Notes: a model not told the origin generated them from the sequence alone. A DNA stretch of 37,367 nt from Prevotella sp. (GCA_017615355.1 JAGAAJ010000005.1:1-37367), one strand, 5' to 3'. Positions 23,826-31,033 are shown, counted from the first letter of the stretch. Made by a program: numbers and translations.

Positions 23826-23851
23826 AGGCCGAAAATTTGCGTTTTCAGCCT
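23826..23851 (-). terminator. Rho-independent terminator of the CDF gene
   Basis: A 10-bp stem (AGGCTGAAAA / TTTTCGGCCT on the minus strand, with one G-U pair) and a 6-nt loop, starting 3 nt after the CDF stop and followed by a run of six T on the minus strand. It separates this unit from the DUF4301 promoter. Confidence 0.85.
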
Positions 23852-23853
23852 TT

Positions 23854-24738
23854 TTATTTGTCGGGCTCTACATGCACGGCCACGTGGGTGAGTGCGCCGT
23901 AATGATCCTTCAGCAGGTGCTCCACCTCGGAGGCTTTGTCGTGGGCCTCGTGCAGGCTGATGTCGCCATCCATGCGGATGTGCAGCTCGATGGCATAGTG
24001 GTTGCCGATGCGGCGGGTGCGCAGGTTGTGGGGATTCCTGATGTCGGGCAGCTGGGCCACCAACGACAGTATCTCCTGCTCCACCTCGTCGGGCAGCGAC
24101 TGCTCCATGAGGTCGCCGATGCCATCGCGCAACAGGTCGACGGCTACCTTGACGATGAACACGCCGACGATGACCGACGCCACGGGGTCGAGCACCGTCC
24201 AGCGCTGGCCCAGGAGGATGGCACCGCCGATGCCTGCGGCTGTGCCGAGGGAGGAGAGGGCATCGCTGCGGTGATGCCAGGCGTTGGCCTCGACGGCCTG
24301 TGACTGCAGCTGGCGGGCCTTTCGCATTGAATAGCGGTAGACGGCCTCCTTCAGCACGACCGACAGCAGCGCCGCCCACAGGGCCAGCAGTCCGGGTGCC
24401 GTGAGCTGCTCGCCGTTGGCCCAGGCGATGATCTTCACCACGCCGCTGTAGACGATGCCCACGGCCACGCCCAGGAGTGCCAGGCCGATGATGGTCATGG
24501 CCAGCGTCTCGTATTTGCCGTGCCCGTAGTCGTGCGACTTGTCCTTGGGCATGGCGCTGAGGCGGACGAAGACGAGGACGATGATGTCGGTGACGAAGTC
24601 GCTGAGCGAGTGCACGGCATCGGCCACCATCGCGGCGCTGTGTCCCACGATGCCGGCCACGAACTTGAAGAGCAGCAGCACCACATTGACTGCGCCGCCC
24701 ACCAACGTCACCTTGTAGATCTCTCTGTTGCGTGTCAT
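23854..24738 (-). CDS. Cation diffusion facilitator (CDF) family metal transporter
   Basis: Exports divalent metals such as Zn, Fe, Mn or Co in exchange for protons across the inner membrane. 294 residues, about six membrane spans in the first ~205 residues, then a cytoplasmic C-terminal domain (LPDEVEQEILSLVAQLPDI ... VHVEPDK). The transport site is formed by HSLSDFVTD (H43, D47, D51) in the second helix and HHRSD in the fifth (near residue 155). An Asp at the first position (D47) with His in the fifth-helix motif fits the Zn/Fe type but does not decide the metal. It is transcribed alone, between two terminator hairpins; the promoter is unclear because only 25 nt separate it from the tRNA-Cys terminator. 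Confidence 0.92.
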   Translation of the reverse strand: MTRNREIYKVTLVGGAVNVVLLLFKFVAGIVGHSAAMVADAVHSLSDFVTDIIVLVFVRLSAMPKDKSHDYGHGKYETLAMTIIGLALLGVAVGIVYSGVVKIIAWANGEQLTAPGLLALWAALLSVVLKEAVYRYSMRKARQLQSQAVEANAWHHRSDALSSLGTAAGIGGAILLGQRWTVLDPVASVIVGVFIVKVAVDLLRDGIGDLMEQSLPDEVEQEILSLVAQLPDIRNPHNLRTRRIGNHYAIELHIRMDGDISLHEAHDKASEVEHLLKDHYGALTHVAVHVEPDK

Positions 24739-24763
24739 GAGCTACGATGTCTCTAAAACAAAG

Positions 24764-24798
24764 AATCGGAAGTGCTTTGTTTTCAAAGACTTCCGATT
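24764..24798 (-). terminator. Terminator after tRNA-Cys
   Basis: Long hairpin: AATCGGAAGT (24764-24773) pairs with ACTTCCGATT (24789-24798), extended by CTTTG/CAAAG around a TTTT loop, with a T-rich tract after it on the minus strand. It lies 9 nt past the tRNA 3' end. Confidence 0.8.
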
Positions 24799-24806
24799 TC
24801 TTTCTG

Positions 24807-24878
24807 AGGTGCCTAGCAGATTCGAACTGCTGTAGACGGTTTTGCAGACCGTTGACTAAGCCACTCATCCAAGGCACC
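24807..24878 (-). tRNA. tRNA-Cys (GCA)
   Basis: 72 nt read on the minus strand. Acceptor stem GGTGCCT/AGGCACC, discriminator T (typical of tRNA-Cys), anticodon stem ACGGT/ACCGT with loop CTGCAAA giving anticodon GCA, and a T arm AGCAG-TTCGAAT-CTGCT. CCA is not encoded, so 3' processing by RNase Z and a CCA-adding enzyme is expected. Confidence 0.96.
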
Positions 24879-24896
24879 GATTTGGAATTGCGGGTG

Positions 24897-24928
24897 CAAA
24901 GTTAGCGTTTTTTTTCCATCCGTCCAAA
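24897..24928 (-). promoter_or_regulatory. Bacteroidota-type promoter for tRNA-Cys
   Basis: Minus strand TTTG (24928-24925), 20 nt, TAACTTTG (24904-24897). It lies inside the last codons and stop of the upstream Cys-rich membrane protein gene; transcription would start about 12 nt before the mature tRNA. Confidence 0.85.
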
Positions 24929-25156
24929 TTTTTCTTCATGTTTTTTCTTCTCACACGCTTCTTTCCTGTTTTCCTGATTCCTCAGCGGGCATTCCGGACA
25001 GCAGGTACAGGCCGAATCCTCACTCCCCCCAGCACTCCGATCGATGGCCCTGTGACATGGCGATGTCAGCGATTTGTGAAGACGCCATCCGGCATAGCCT
25101 GCGGCAAGCACAACGACGATGACGACGATGGAAATCTGTATTATGTACGCGAACAT
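24902..25156 (-). CDS. Small Cys-rich membrane protein, FeoB-associated type
   Basis: 84 residues. One N-terminal membrane span (YIIQISIVVIVVVLAAGYAGW, residues ~4-24), a short linker, then a cysteine cluster (CTCCPECPL) and a highly charged Lys/Glu tail with one more Cys. The arrangement of a single span followed by a C-x-x-CPL cluster resembles the FeoB-associated Cys-rich membrane proteins, which are thought to help ferrous iron uptake or metal binding. No feoA or feoB gene is present in this window, so the assignment rests on layout alone. It sits 3 nt after the lipid kinase stop and may be cotranscribed with it. Its 3' end contains the tRNA-Cys promoter. Confidence 0.65.
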   Translation of the reverse strand: MFAYIIQISIVVIVVVLAAGYAGWRLHKSLTSPCHRAIDRSAGGSEDSACTCCPECPLRNQENRKEACEKKKHEEKFGRMEKKR

Positions 25157-25159
25157 ATA

Positions 25160-26110
25160 TTATATGTGCAGCATCTTGGCAAGGCGTCCGGGCCGTGCCT
25201 TGTCTTCGACTGACTTGGGGTTGACGACGGCCTTCAGGCCTCGCGGCTCGAGGCGGATGTCGATGTCGGTGCCCATGACGGTGGGGTCGCCGTCGTAATG
25301 CACGGCGCCGTCGGCAGGGCGGTGGATATGCAGCCGTCGGACCTGTGTGTGGGTGACGTGGTGGTTGCGCTTGATGGTCTTGGTGAATAGATCCACGAGC
25401 ACCCTCGTGGCGCTAAGGCCCTTGATGGGCTCGATGATGATGACGTCGAGCAGTCCGTCCTGCATGGATGCCTCAGGGGCGATGTAGGTGTTGTTGCCGT
25501 ATTGCGCCGCGTTGGCACAGGCGATGAGGAAAGCCTGGAGGTGCTTCGTCTCGCCGCCGGCATCCTCGATGGTGACGTCGTAGGTGTCGCCCTTGTACTT
25601 CAGCCCTTCCTTCAAGACCATGCGTGCATAGGTGCTGAGCCCTCGCTTGCCTGACTGCGCGAAGAGCAGCGACACATGTGCATCGAAGCCCATGCCGCAG
25701 GTGCAGAAGAAGGGATGGTCGTTGATGAGACCGTAGTCGAAGCTGTCGGTCTGTCCCTGGTTGATGATGGCCAGCGCTCCCTTCATGCTCATGGGCAGGC
25801 AGAGATGGCGTGCGAGGCCGTTGCCCGATCCGCAGGGCACGATGCCCAGGGCGGTATCGGTGCCCACCAGGGCACGGGCCACCTCGTTGACGGTGCCGTC
25901 GCCGCCTACTGCCACGCAGATGTCGGTGCCGCGGGCTGCGCTGTCGGCTGCCAGCTCGGCGGCGTGGCCTGCATACTCGGTGCGGATGATGTCATACTCG
26001 AAGCGGTCGTGGTCGATGACTTTCTCCACAATCTTGTCGAATCCCTTCTTCGAACTGGTGCCCGAGATGGGGTTGACGATGAATAAAATCCGTTTTTTGG
26101 CGTCTTGCAT
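25160..26110 (-). CDS. Diacylglycerol/sphingoid-type lipid kinase (YegS/DgkB family)
   Basis: ATP-dependent kinase for diacylglycerol, sphingosine, ceramide or a related lipid; acts at the inner face of the membrane. 316 residues from Met at 26110. The N-terminal nucleotide-binding domain has VNPISGTSSKKG, the signature VGGDGTVNEV (GGDGT at 69-73) and PCGSGNGLARHL; the beta-rich C-terminal domain ends with HYDGDP and LEPRGLKAVVNP. The open frame extends to 26269, but the added 53 residues run across the promoter region and into the neighbouring gene's leader. The start lies only 6 nt after a TACATTTG box, so the message may be almost leaderless. It is divergent from serine palmitoyltransferase, which suggests a sphingolipid substrate (inference). 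Confidence 0.92.
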   Translation of the reverse strand: MQDAKKRILFIVNPISGTSSKKGFDKIVEKVIDHDRFEYDIIRTEYAGHAAELAADSAARGTDICVAVGGDGTVNEVARALVGTDTALGIVPCGSGNGLARHLCLPMSMKGALAIINQGQTDSFDYGLINDHPFFCTCGMGFDAHVSLLFAQSGKRGLSTYARMVLKEGLKYKGDTYDVTIEDAGGETKHLQAFLIACANAAQYGNNTYIAPEASMQDGLLDVIIIEPIKGLSATRVLVDLFTKTIKRNHHVTHTQVRRLHIHRPADGAVHYDGDPTVMGTDIDIRLEPRGLKAVVNPKSVEDKARPGRLAKMLHI

Positions 26111-26115
26111 GGGTG

Positions 26116-26123
26116 CAAATGTA
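26116..26123 (-). promoter_or_regulatory. Promoter -7 element for the lipid kinase gene
   Basis: TACATTTG on the minus strand, matching TAnnTTTG. No clean TTTG lies 19-21 nt upstream (only a TTTC-like match near 26147-26150), so this is a weaker promoter. The predicted start is at or within a few bases of the ATG at 26110. Confidence 0.6.
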
Positions 26124-26194
26124 CTGAAATTGTCGGAAAATGAGGTCGAAAAGGAAAGAAAAATGACAAAATCAAACATTTTTTCAAAAAATGA

Positions 26195-26224
26195 GTTGTA
26201 TTTACAGAATTTTATGTAACTTTG
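26195..26224 (+). promoter_or_regulatory. Promoter for serine palmitoyltransferase
   Basis: TAACTTTG at 26217-26224 with a weak -33 (GTTG, 26195-26198) 18 nt upstream. Leader of about 30 nt to the ATG at 26261. It shares a 150-nt A/T-rich divergent region with the lipid kinase promoter. Confidence 0.7.
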
Positions 26225-26260
26225 CAGCCTGAAAAAAAAGTAATACCTATAAACATAGTT

Positions 26261-27451
26261 ATGGGACAACTACAAGAGAGATACAAATCGTATCGTAGAC
26301 CTCAGGAGGCAATCGCAAGAGGCATCTATCCCTACTTCCGTGCCATCACGGGAAAACAGGGCACTGAGGTGGATATGGGTGGACATAAGGTGCTGATGTT
26401 CGGATCGAACGCCTACACAGGCCTGACGGGCGACCAGCGCATTATTGACAAGGCTAAGGCAGCCATCGACAAGTACGGTACGGGTTGTGCCGGTAGCCGT
26501 TTCCTCAACGGTACGCTTGACTTGCATATTCAGTTGGAAAAAGAAATAGCCGAATTCATCGGCAAGGACGACTGTCTGTGCTTCTCTACAGGTTTCAGCG
26601 TGAATCAGGGCGTCATCCCCGCTGTGCTGGGCAAGGACGACTTTGTGATCTGCGACGACCGCGACCACGCCTCCATCGTTGATGGACGCCGCCTCGCCTT
26701 CGCTCGTCAGCTTCACTATAAGCACAACGACATGGAAGACCTGGAGCGTGTGCTGCAGAAACTGCCCGAGGAAGCCATCAAGCTCATCGTCGTCGACGGT
26801 GTCTTCTCGATGGAGGGCGACCTCTGCAAACTGCCTGAGATCGTAGAGCTGAAGAAGAAATACAACTGCTCCATCATGGTGGACGAGGCCCACGGCATCG
26901 GCGTCTTCGGACGGCAGGGTAGGGGCGTGTGCGACCATTTCGGCCTGACGGATGAAGTGGACCTGATCATGGGTACGTTCTCGAAGTCGCTGGCCAGCAT
27001 CGGCGGATTCATCGCTGGTGATGCCGACACCATCAACTGGCTGCGTCACACTTGCCGCACCTACATCTTCTCGGCATCTAACACTCCCGCAGCCACCGCC
27101 GCAGCAATGGAGGCCCTTCACATCATCCAGGAGGAGCCGCAGCGCATCGAGGCCCTGTGGAACGTGACGAACTATGCCCTGAAGCGTTTCCGTGAGGAAG
27201 GCTTCGAGATTGGCGACACGGAGAGCCCCATCATCCCGCTCTATGTTCGCGACGTAGACAAGACATTTCTGGTGACCGCCCTTGCATTCAATGCAGGCGT
27301 GTTCATCAATCCTGTTATTCCGCCGGCATGTGCCCCGCAGGACACACTGGTAAGATATGCCCTGATGGCGACGCACACCAATGAGCAGGTGGAGCGCTCG
27401 GTCATCGCACTGAAGAAGATCTTCGTAGAGCAGGGCATTATCAAAGGTTAA
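26261..27451 (+). CDS. spt: Serine palmitoyltransferase (alpha-oxoamine synthase family)
   Basis: PLP enzyme condensing L-serine with palmitoyl-CoA (or a branched acyl-CoA) to 3-ketosphinganine, the first step of sphingolipid synthesis, found in Bacteroidota. 396 residues. PLP-site features: DRDHASIVDG (His136 stacks on PLP), VDEAHGIGVFG (Asp208) and TFSKSLASIGGF with Lys242 forming the Schiff base. The close relatives KBL, BioF and HemA share these motifs; the N-terminal YPYFRAITGKQGTEVDMGGH and GCAGSRFLNG resemble Bacteroides Spt rather than KBL, hence the call. A Met in the frame at 26222 lies within the -7 box and is not used. The last codons and stop (AAAGGTTAA) are the first unit of a heptamer array. 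Confidence 0.88.
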   Translation: MGQLQERYKSYRRPQEAIARGIYPYFRAITGKQGTEVDMGGHKVLMFGSNAYTGLTGDQRIIDKAKAAIDKYGTGCAGSRFLNGTLDLHIQLEKEIAEFIGKDDCLCFSTGFSVNQGVIPAVLGKDDFVICDDRDHASIVDGRRLAFARQLHYKHNDMEDLERVLQKLPEEAIKLIVVDGVFSMEGDLCKLPEIVELKKKYNCSIMVDEAHGIGVFGRQGRGVCDHFGLTDEVDLIMGTFSKSLASIGGFIAGDADTINWLRHTCRTYIFSASNTPAATAAAMEALHIIQEEPQRIEALWNVTNYALKRFREEGFEIGDTESPIIPLYVRDVDKTFLVTALAFNAGVFINPVIPPACAPQDTLVRYALMATHTNEQVERSVIALKKIFVEQGIIKG

Positions 27452-27478
27452 AAGGTTAAGGGTTAAAGGTTGAAGGTC
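27443..27478. repeat. Heptamer array, unit AAAGGTT, containing the Spt stop codon
   Basis: AAAGGTT, (A)AAAGGTT, AAGGGTT, AAAGGTT, GAAGGTC: one unit has an extra A, the rest are in 7-nt phase. The TAA of the upstream gene (27449-27451) arises at a unit junction. Confidence 0.85.
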
Positions 27479-27504
27479 AGTCCTTTTCTTCTTAACCATA
27501 TGAT

Positions 27505-27577
27505 CGAGGTGTAGCGCAGTTGGTAGCGTTCCTGGTTTGGGACCAGGATGTCGCAGGTTCGAGTCCTGTCACCTCGA
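27505..27577 (+). tRNA. tRNA-Pro (TGG)
   Basis: 73 nt. Acceptor stem CGAGGTG/CACCTCG, discriminator A, anticodon arm CCTGG-TTTGGGA-CCAGG with anticodon TGG, and a T arm GCAGG-TTCGAGT-CCTGT. CCA is not encoded. No TAnnTTTG motif lies just upstream, so it may be transcribed by read-through from the Spt gene. Confidence 0.95.
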
Positions 27578-27595
27578 CTTAGTTGGGCATTACAG

Positions 27596-30070
27596 ATGAG
27601 CGTATACAGACTATTATGTTTTTTGTTTCCTGTATTGCTTACTGCACTGCAGGCCAATGCCTCTGAGGAGGAACGGTCTTTTATTGTCATCAATGCTTCC
27701 AACGGCTTGGCCGACAATAGTGCGCAGGTTGTGAAGTGTACGTCCAACGGCCGCATCATCATCTCCACCATTGGCAATCTGAATTTCTTCGACGGTAAGT
27801 CATTTACCCATGCCGACACCAAGGCCGAGTATGAGTATGAATTGCCGTCGTATCTCGGCCATTATCACCTCTATTTCGACGACGACAATCACATCTGGCT
27901 GAAAGACAAGCAGAAAGTGATGTGTCTGGACCTGATGTCGGAGAGCTATGTCAGCACAGCCGACAGCATCATCAAGTCGAAGGGATGCAACAGCAAGGTG
28001 CTCGACCTCTTCGTCGACCAGTATGGCTCGATGTGGTTTGTCACAGAGGATGGACTCTTCAGCGCCAAGTACAAGCGCACCTATCACGTGTTGCGAGACC
28101 GTATCCTGCAGGATATAGATGTGGCCGGCAATACCATCTATTTCTTCTACGACAACGGCGAGGTGCTGGGCACCGATACGCTGGGCAACACCGTGTGCAG
28201 GGTGAATGCCTACGAGGGAGAGATGGTGGAGAAGTATTCCGGCTCCTCCGTGCTGCAGCCCTTTGGCGACGGCTTCTTCCAAATCCGTAACGGCGATAAG
28301 GGAGCCATCCTGCTCTATTTCAATGTGAAGGAGAACAAATTCGAAGTCATTAGAGAGGTGGACCATCACCTGAACAATATGACGATTGACTCGAAGGGAG
28401 AGCTGCTTTACATCCCCTCGGAATATGGCTATTACGTCTATCATCCTGATACGAAGGAAGTTGAGCATGTGCCTGAGGTGCTATTGAGCGACGGCCAGAC
28501 GATGGCTACCGACTGCAACGCGATGGCTTTTGACCATCAGGGCGGCCTGTGGATAGGTACTGAGAAACGCGGCGTCCTCTATGCACGTCCTCACTCATTA
28601 TCCATCCGTGCCTATCCTTGGTCGGATGACCGAGCCATGAATTATGGCGCTATGCTTTATGAGGCACCTGGAAATATCAGTATCTCGTATTATGATGGCA
28701 TCAGGGCGAATTGTGAGTTGACAAGCGACAGCCGCGGCTGGAAATGGATAGGCACCCGGCTGGGTTTGTTCATCGAGCAGCCTGGAGGCGAGAAGCTGCA
28801 CTATAGCCGCTCCAACGGACTGAACAACGAGGTGGTGCACTCCATCATCGAAGACCAGGATCACAATATGTGGGTGGCCACGTCATGCGGTATCACGTTC
28901 TTCCTCATCAATGACGGGAAGATCGTGTTCATCAATAATTTCACCTCCAACGACAATGTTCCTGACGAGTCTTTCGAGAACTGTAAAGTGATGATGCTCG
29001 ACGACGGCACTATCCTGATGCAGGCTGTGGAGCATGTCGTCGAATTCAACCCGAAAGACCTGAAAGACGTCAATGTGCCGCATGTCGTCACCAACTTGAA
29101 GCCTCGGTTGGTGCGTATGCTGATGAACGGCAACGATGTGGTGGCTGGCAGGGAATATGACGGTCATGTCATCGTGGACAGGGCCATGACTCGTGTGGAG
29201 CATATCAACCTGAAGAGTGACCAGAACTCCATCGCCCTCACATTCTCTGCGCTGAATTACTACCGCCCCATACAGACCTACTACCGTGTAAGGGTGAAGG
29301 AGCTGGGCAACAAGTGGCAGGTCTACTCGAGAAGCAGCTCTTCGCAGGTCGACGACAGGGGCCTGCTCCACTATCCGATGGTGAACCTGAAACCTGGCGA
29401 CTATCATGTGGAGGTGCAGGCATCGCTCTTCCCCGACCAGTGGCAGGAAGACTTGCCCGACGACCAGCGCTTTGTCTGGATCGTACACGTCAAGGAGCCC
29501 TGGTGGCGCACTACCGGTTTGTATGTGTTGCTGGGTGCCATCCTGCTGGCGTTGCTCATCGTGAACTTCTTCTTCTTCAACAGAAATACGCGTATGCGTG
29601 TTCGTCGCAATAGTGAGGAGGGCGAAATCATACGTAAGATTCGACTCTATGCTCAGCGATGCGATGATTTTGCCAATCGGCCTCTCTCGCCAGTTGGCGA
29701 CGACCTGTCTGGCTCGTCGGCTTCCGGCTCTGTAGATAAGCTGAGTCCTGAGTTCATCGACATGATGATGAAGCTGATGCCCTTCATCAATTCACACAAT
29801 GAGCGCCAACTCAATATGCGTCAGCTGAGTGTGGAAGGTGGCGTGGATATCGTCAGGCTCTACGAGATTATGTCTGGCAATATGCACAAGAGTCCTCGTG
29901 AGCTGGCCCGCGTCATCAATTTGCAGAAAGCTGCCAAGCTGCTCCGTACTACCGATATGAGCATCGAGCAGATTGCGCTGGAGTGTAAGTTCTATACGCC
30001 GAACTATTTCATCGGCAACTTCTTCCACGAATACAAGATGACGCCGCAGGAGTATCGGCGTCAGGCTTAA
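27596..30070 (+). CDS. Membrane-spanning AraC regulator with periplasmic Reg_prop / Y_Y_Y sensor and no kinase
   Basis: 824 residues. Signal peptide 1-21. A periplasmic beta-propeller of two-component-regulator-propeller repeats follows (for example SKVLDLFVDQYGSMWFVTED, AFDHQGGLWIGT, SIIEDQDHNMWVATSCGI), then a Y_Y_Y domain at ~535-635 (NSIALTFSALNYYRPIQTYY), one membrane span at ~639-662 and a cytoplasmic tail. The C-terminal ~108 residues are an AraC-type DNA-binding domain (INLQKAAKLLRTTDMSIEQIALE followed by FYTPNYFIGNFFHEYKMTPQEYRR). Hybrid two-component systems of this phylum have HisKA, HATPase and receiver domains between span and HTH; all three are missing, with only ~55 residues of linker. 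Signal transfer would be direct. Start ATG 27596 lies 19 nt after tRNA-Pro. No polysaccharide-utilisation genes adjoin. Confidence 0.9.
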   Translation: MSVYRLLCFLFPVLLTALQANASEEERSFIVINASNGLADNSAQVVKCTSNGRIIISTIGNLNFFDGKSFTHADTKAEYEYELPSYLGHYHLYFDDDNHIWLKDKQKVMCLDLMSESYVSTADSIIKSKGCNSKVLDLFVDQYGSMWFVTEDGLFSAKYKRTYHVLRDRILQDIDVAGNTIYFFYDNGEVLGTDTLGNTVCRVNAYEGEMVEKYSGSSVLQPFGDGFFQIRNGDKGAILLYFNVKENKFEVIREVDHHLNNMTIDSKGELLYIPSEYGYYVYHPDTKEVEHVPEVLLSDGQTMATDCNAMAFDHQGGLWIGTEKRGVLYARPHSLSIRAYPWSDDRAMNYGAMLYEAPGNISISYYDGIRANCELTSDSRGWKWIGTRLGLFIEQPGGEKLHYSRSNGLNNEVVHSIIEDQDHNMWVATSCGITFFLINDGKIVFINNFTSNDNVPDESFENCKVMMLDDGTILMQAVEHVVEFNPKDLKDVNVPHVVTNLKPRLVRMLMNGNDVVAGREYDGHVIVDRAMTRVEHINLKSDQNSIALTFSALNYYRPIQTYYRVRVKELGNKWQVYSRSSSSQVDDRGLLHYPMVNLKPGDYHVEVQASLFPDQWQEDLPDDQRFVWIVHVKEPWWRTTGLYVLLGAILLALLIVNFFFFNRNTRMRVRRNSEEGEIIRKIRLYAQRCDDFANRPLSPVGDDLSGSSASGSVDKLSPEFIDMMMKLMPFINSHNERQLNMRQLSVEGGVDIVRLYEIMSGNMHKSPRELARVINLQKAAKLLRTTDMSIEQIALECKFYTPNYFIGNFFHEYKMTPQEYRRQA

Positions 30071-30094
30071 GAATCAGGATTTAGGATTAGGTAG
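30067..30094. repeat. Heptamer array, unit TTAGGAT-like, containing a stop codon
   Basis: TTAAGAA, TCAGGAT, TTAGGAT, TAGGTAG in 7-nt phase. The TAA that ends the AraC regulator gene (30068-30070) lies in the first unit. Confidence 0.65.
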
Positions 30095-30113
30095 GTGCAG
30101 CAGCTGCATCAAT

Positions 30114-30377
30114 TCATGATTTCTTCCTACGCAGCGACTGCATCAGTCCGCCGTAGTTGCGACGCAGTTTCTTTACCAGCAGGAAGGCATCAATCACCAT
30201 AGCGCCATGCGAGAGCAGGTTGGTCACAAACTGGCCTGTAGTGGAGTCTTTCCGCTTGACGAAGAGGGAGCCCCACAGCTGGCTGATGTGCTCATTGTCG
30301 CGGTCTATCTGCCTGCGCAACTCGTACTTGCGCTGGCGGATTTCTTCAAGTGTGCGAAAATCGTGTGTCTTGTCCAT
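30114..30377 (-). CDS. Small basic hypothetical protein of the YtxH/holin operon
   Basis: 87 residues. The N-terminal half is a charged helix (TLEEIRQRKYELRRQIDRDN), followed by a weakly hydrophobic stretch (HGAMVIDAFLLVKKL) and a strongly basic end (RRNYGGLMQSLRRKKS). No signal peptide. The helix, short hydrophobic patch and basic tail resemble YqjK of the E. coli YqjD-YqjE-YqjK set, in role and place rather than in recognisable sequence. It is third in a run after YtxH-like and holin-like genes (30 nt gap). Function unknown. Confidence 0.7.
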   Translation of the reverse strand: MDKTHDFRTLEEIRQRKYELRRQIDRDNEHISQLWGSLFVKRKDSTTGQFVTNLLSHGAMVIDAFLLVKKLRRNYGGLMQSLRRKKS

Positions 30378-30407
30378 CGTAGGCAGTAGGGGAATGATTC
30401 AGCTTGA

Positions 30408-30758
30408 TTAGTCCTTCAGCAGCAGACGGGCCAGATAGCGCACCAGCGGACGCTCTATCCATGGACGGCGGAAGGCATAGATGAGCAGCAGCACAAAGGC
30501 GTGCATTGCTGCCACGGCCATGAAGGCACTCGTGAGCCCGATGTGCTTCGACAGCCAGAAAGCCAGGCCTAGCGAAGCAAAGAGCAGCACGACGATGAGG
30601 ATGAGGAATAAAAGAATAGCCAAGGTGGCTCTCGTCAGCAGACGCACCACCTTGTCTATCACGTCGAGCTTCACGTACTCCGTCTGGAGTCCGAGATAAT
30701 GTTTCAGCGCCTCAATGAGCTGGGCGATGGTCTCTACATTCTTGTCGCTCGACAGCAT
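30408..30758 (-). CDS. Phage-holin-family (YqjE/Hol-X-like) membrane protein
   Basis: 116 residues with two strong membrane spans (LAILLFLILIVVLLFASLGLA at ~46-66 and FMAVAAMHAFVLLLIYAF at ~79-96), a charged N-terminal helix and a short basic C-terminus. This is the layout of the putative actinobacterial holin-X / YqjE superfamily, which in most chromosomes is not phage-related but a resident inner-membrane protein tied to stress or stationary phase. It lies 13 nt after the YtxH-like gene and before the 87-residue protein. No lysis genes are nearby, so a phage role is unlikely. Confidence 0.8.
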   Translation of the reverse strand: MLSSDKNVETIAQLIEALKHYLGLQTEYVKLDVIDKVVRLLTRATLAILLFLILIVVLLFASLGLAFWLSKHIGLTSAFMAVAAMHAFVLLLIYAFRRPWIERPLVRYLARLLLKD

Positions 30759-30771
30759 GGGTCACGTGTTT

Positions 30772-30978
30772 TTAGTCAGCTGCTTCCTCTAGGTCGTCGA
30801 CCAGATCGCCCACGTCCTTGCGGTTCAGCTTGATGTTGTGCTTCTTCATGAAGTCGTTGACGGTGTCCGAAATCTTTGCACGTGTGTCCTTGCCGCTCTC
30901 AGGAGCCAGCAGAAGGCCTGCGGCAGCACCGGCGATAGCTCCGCCGATGAATGCTCCAATGTAACCAAGTCCTTTCAT
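30772..30978 (-). CDS. YtxH domain-containing small membrane protein
   Basis: 68 residues. A glycine-zipper-like N-terminal membrane segment (YIGAFIGGAIAGAAAGLLLAP), then ESGKDTRAKI and a charged amphipathic helix. GLLLAPxSGxxTRxxI is the YtxH signature (general-stress type proteins). First gene of a three-gene operon with a holin-like protein and a small basic protein. A TAAATTTG box lies about 48 nt upstream. Confidence 0.88.
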   Translation of the reverse strand: MKGLGYIGAFIGGAIAGAAAGLLLAPESGKDTRAKISDTVNDFMKKHNIKLNRKDVGDLVDDLEEAAD

Positions 30979-31025
30979 GTTGTTTCTTGTTTTTGTTAGT
31001 AATGGATAAAATAATTATTCACGTG

Positions 31026-31033
31026 CAAATTTA
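31026..31033 (-). promoter_or_regulatory. Promoter -7 element for the YtxH operon
   Basis: TAAATTTG on the minus strand. No clear TTTG lies 19-21 nt upstream, so the -33 contact is weak or absent. The leader would be about 40 nt. The rest of the divergent region to 31196 is A/T-rich; a TAACTTCG box at 31150-31157 is a weak candidate for the SPOR gene on the other strand. Confidence 0.55.

Noticed and set aside
26270-27499. 409-codon open frame opposite serine palmitoyltransferase
   Set aside because: It is the mirror of a conserved PLP enzyme and has no promoter or recognisable domain.
27548-27595. Upstream in-frame start of the AraC regulator inside tRNA-Pro
   Set aside because: It would translate tRNA sequence; the ATG at 27596 begins a proper signal peptide.
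30408-30978. Holin-like gene taken as a prophage lysis module
   Set aside because: No endolysin, spanin or other phage genes adjoin; the YtxH neighbour points to a resident membrane-stress operon.
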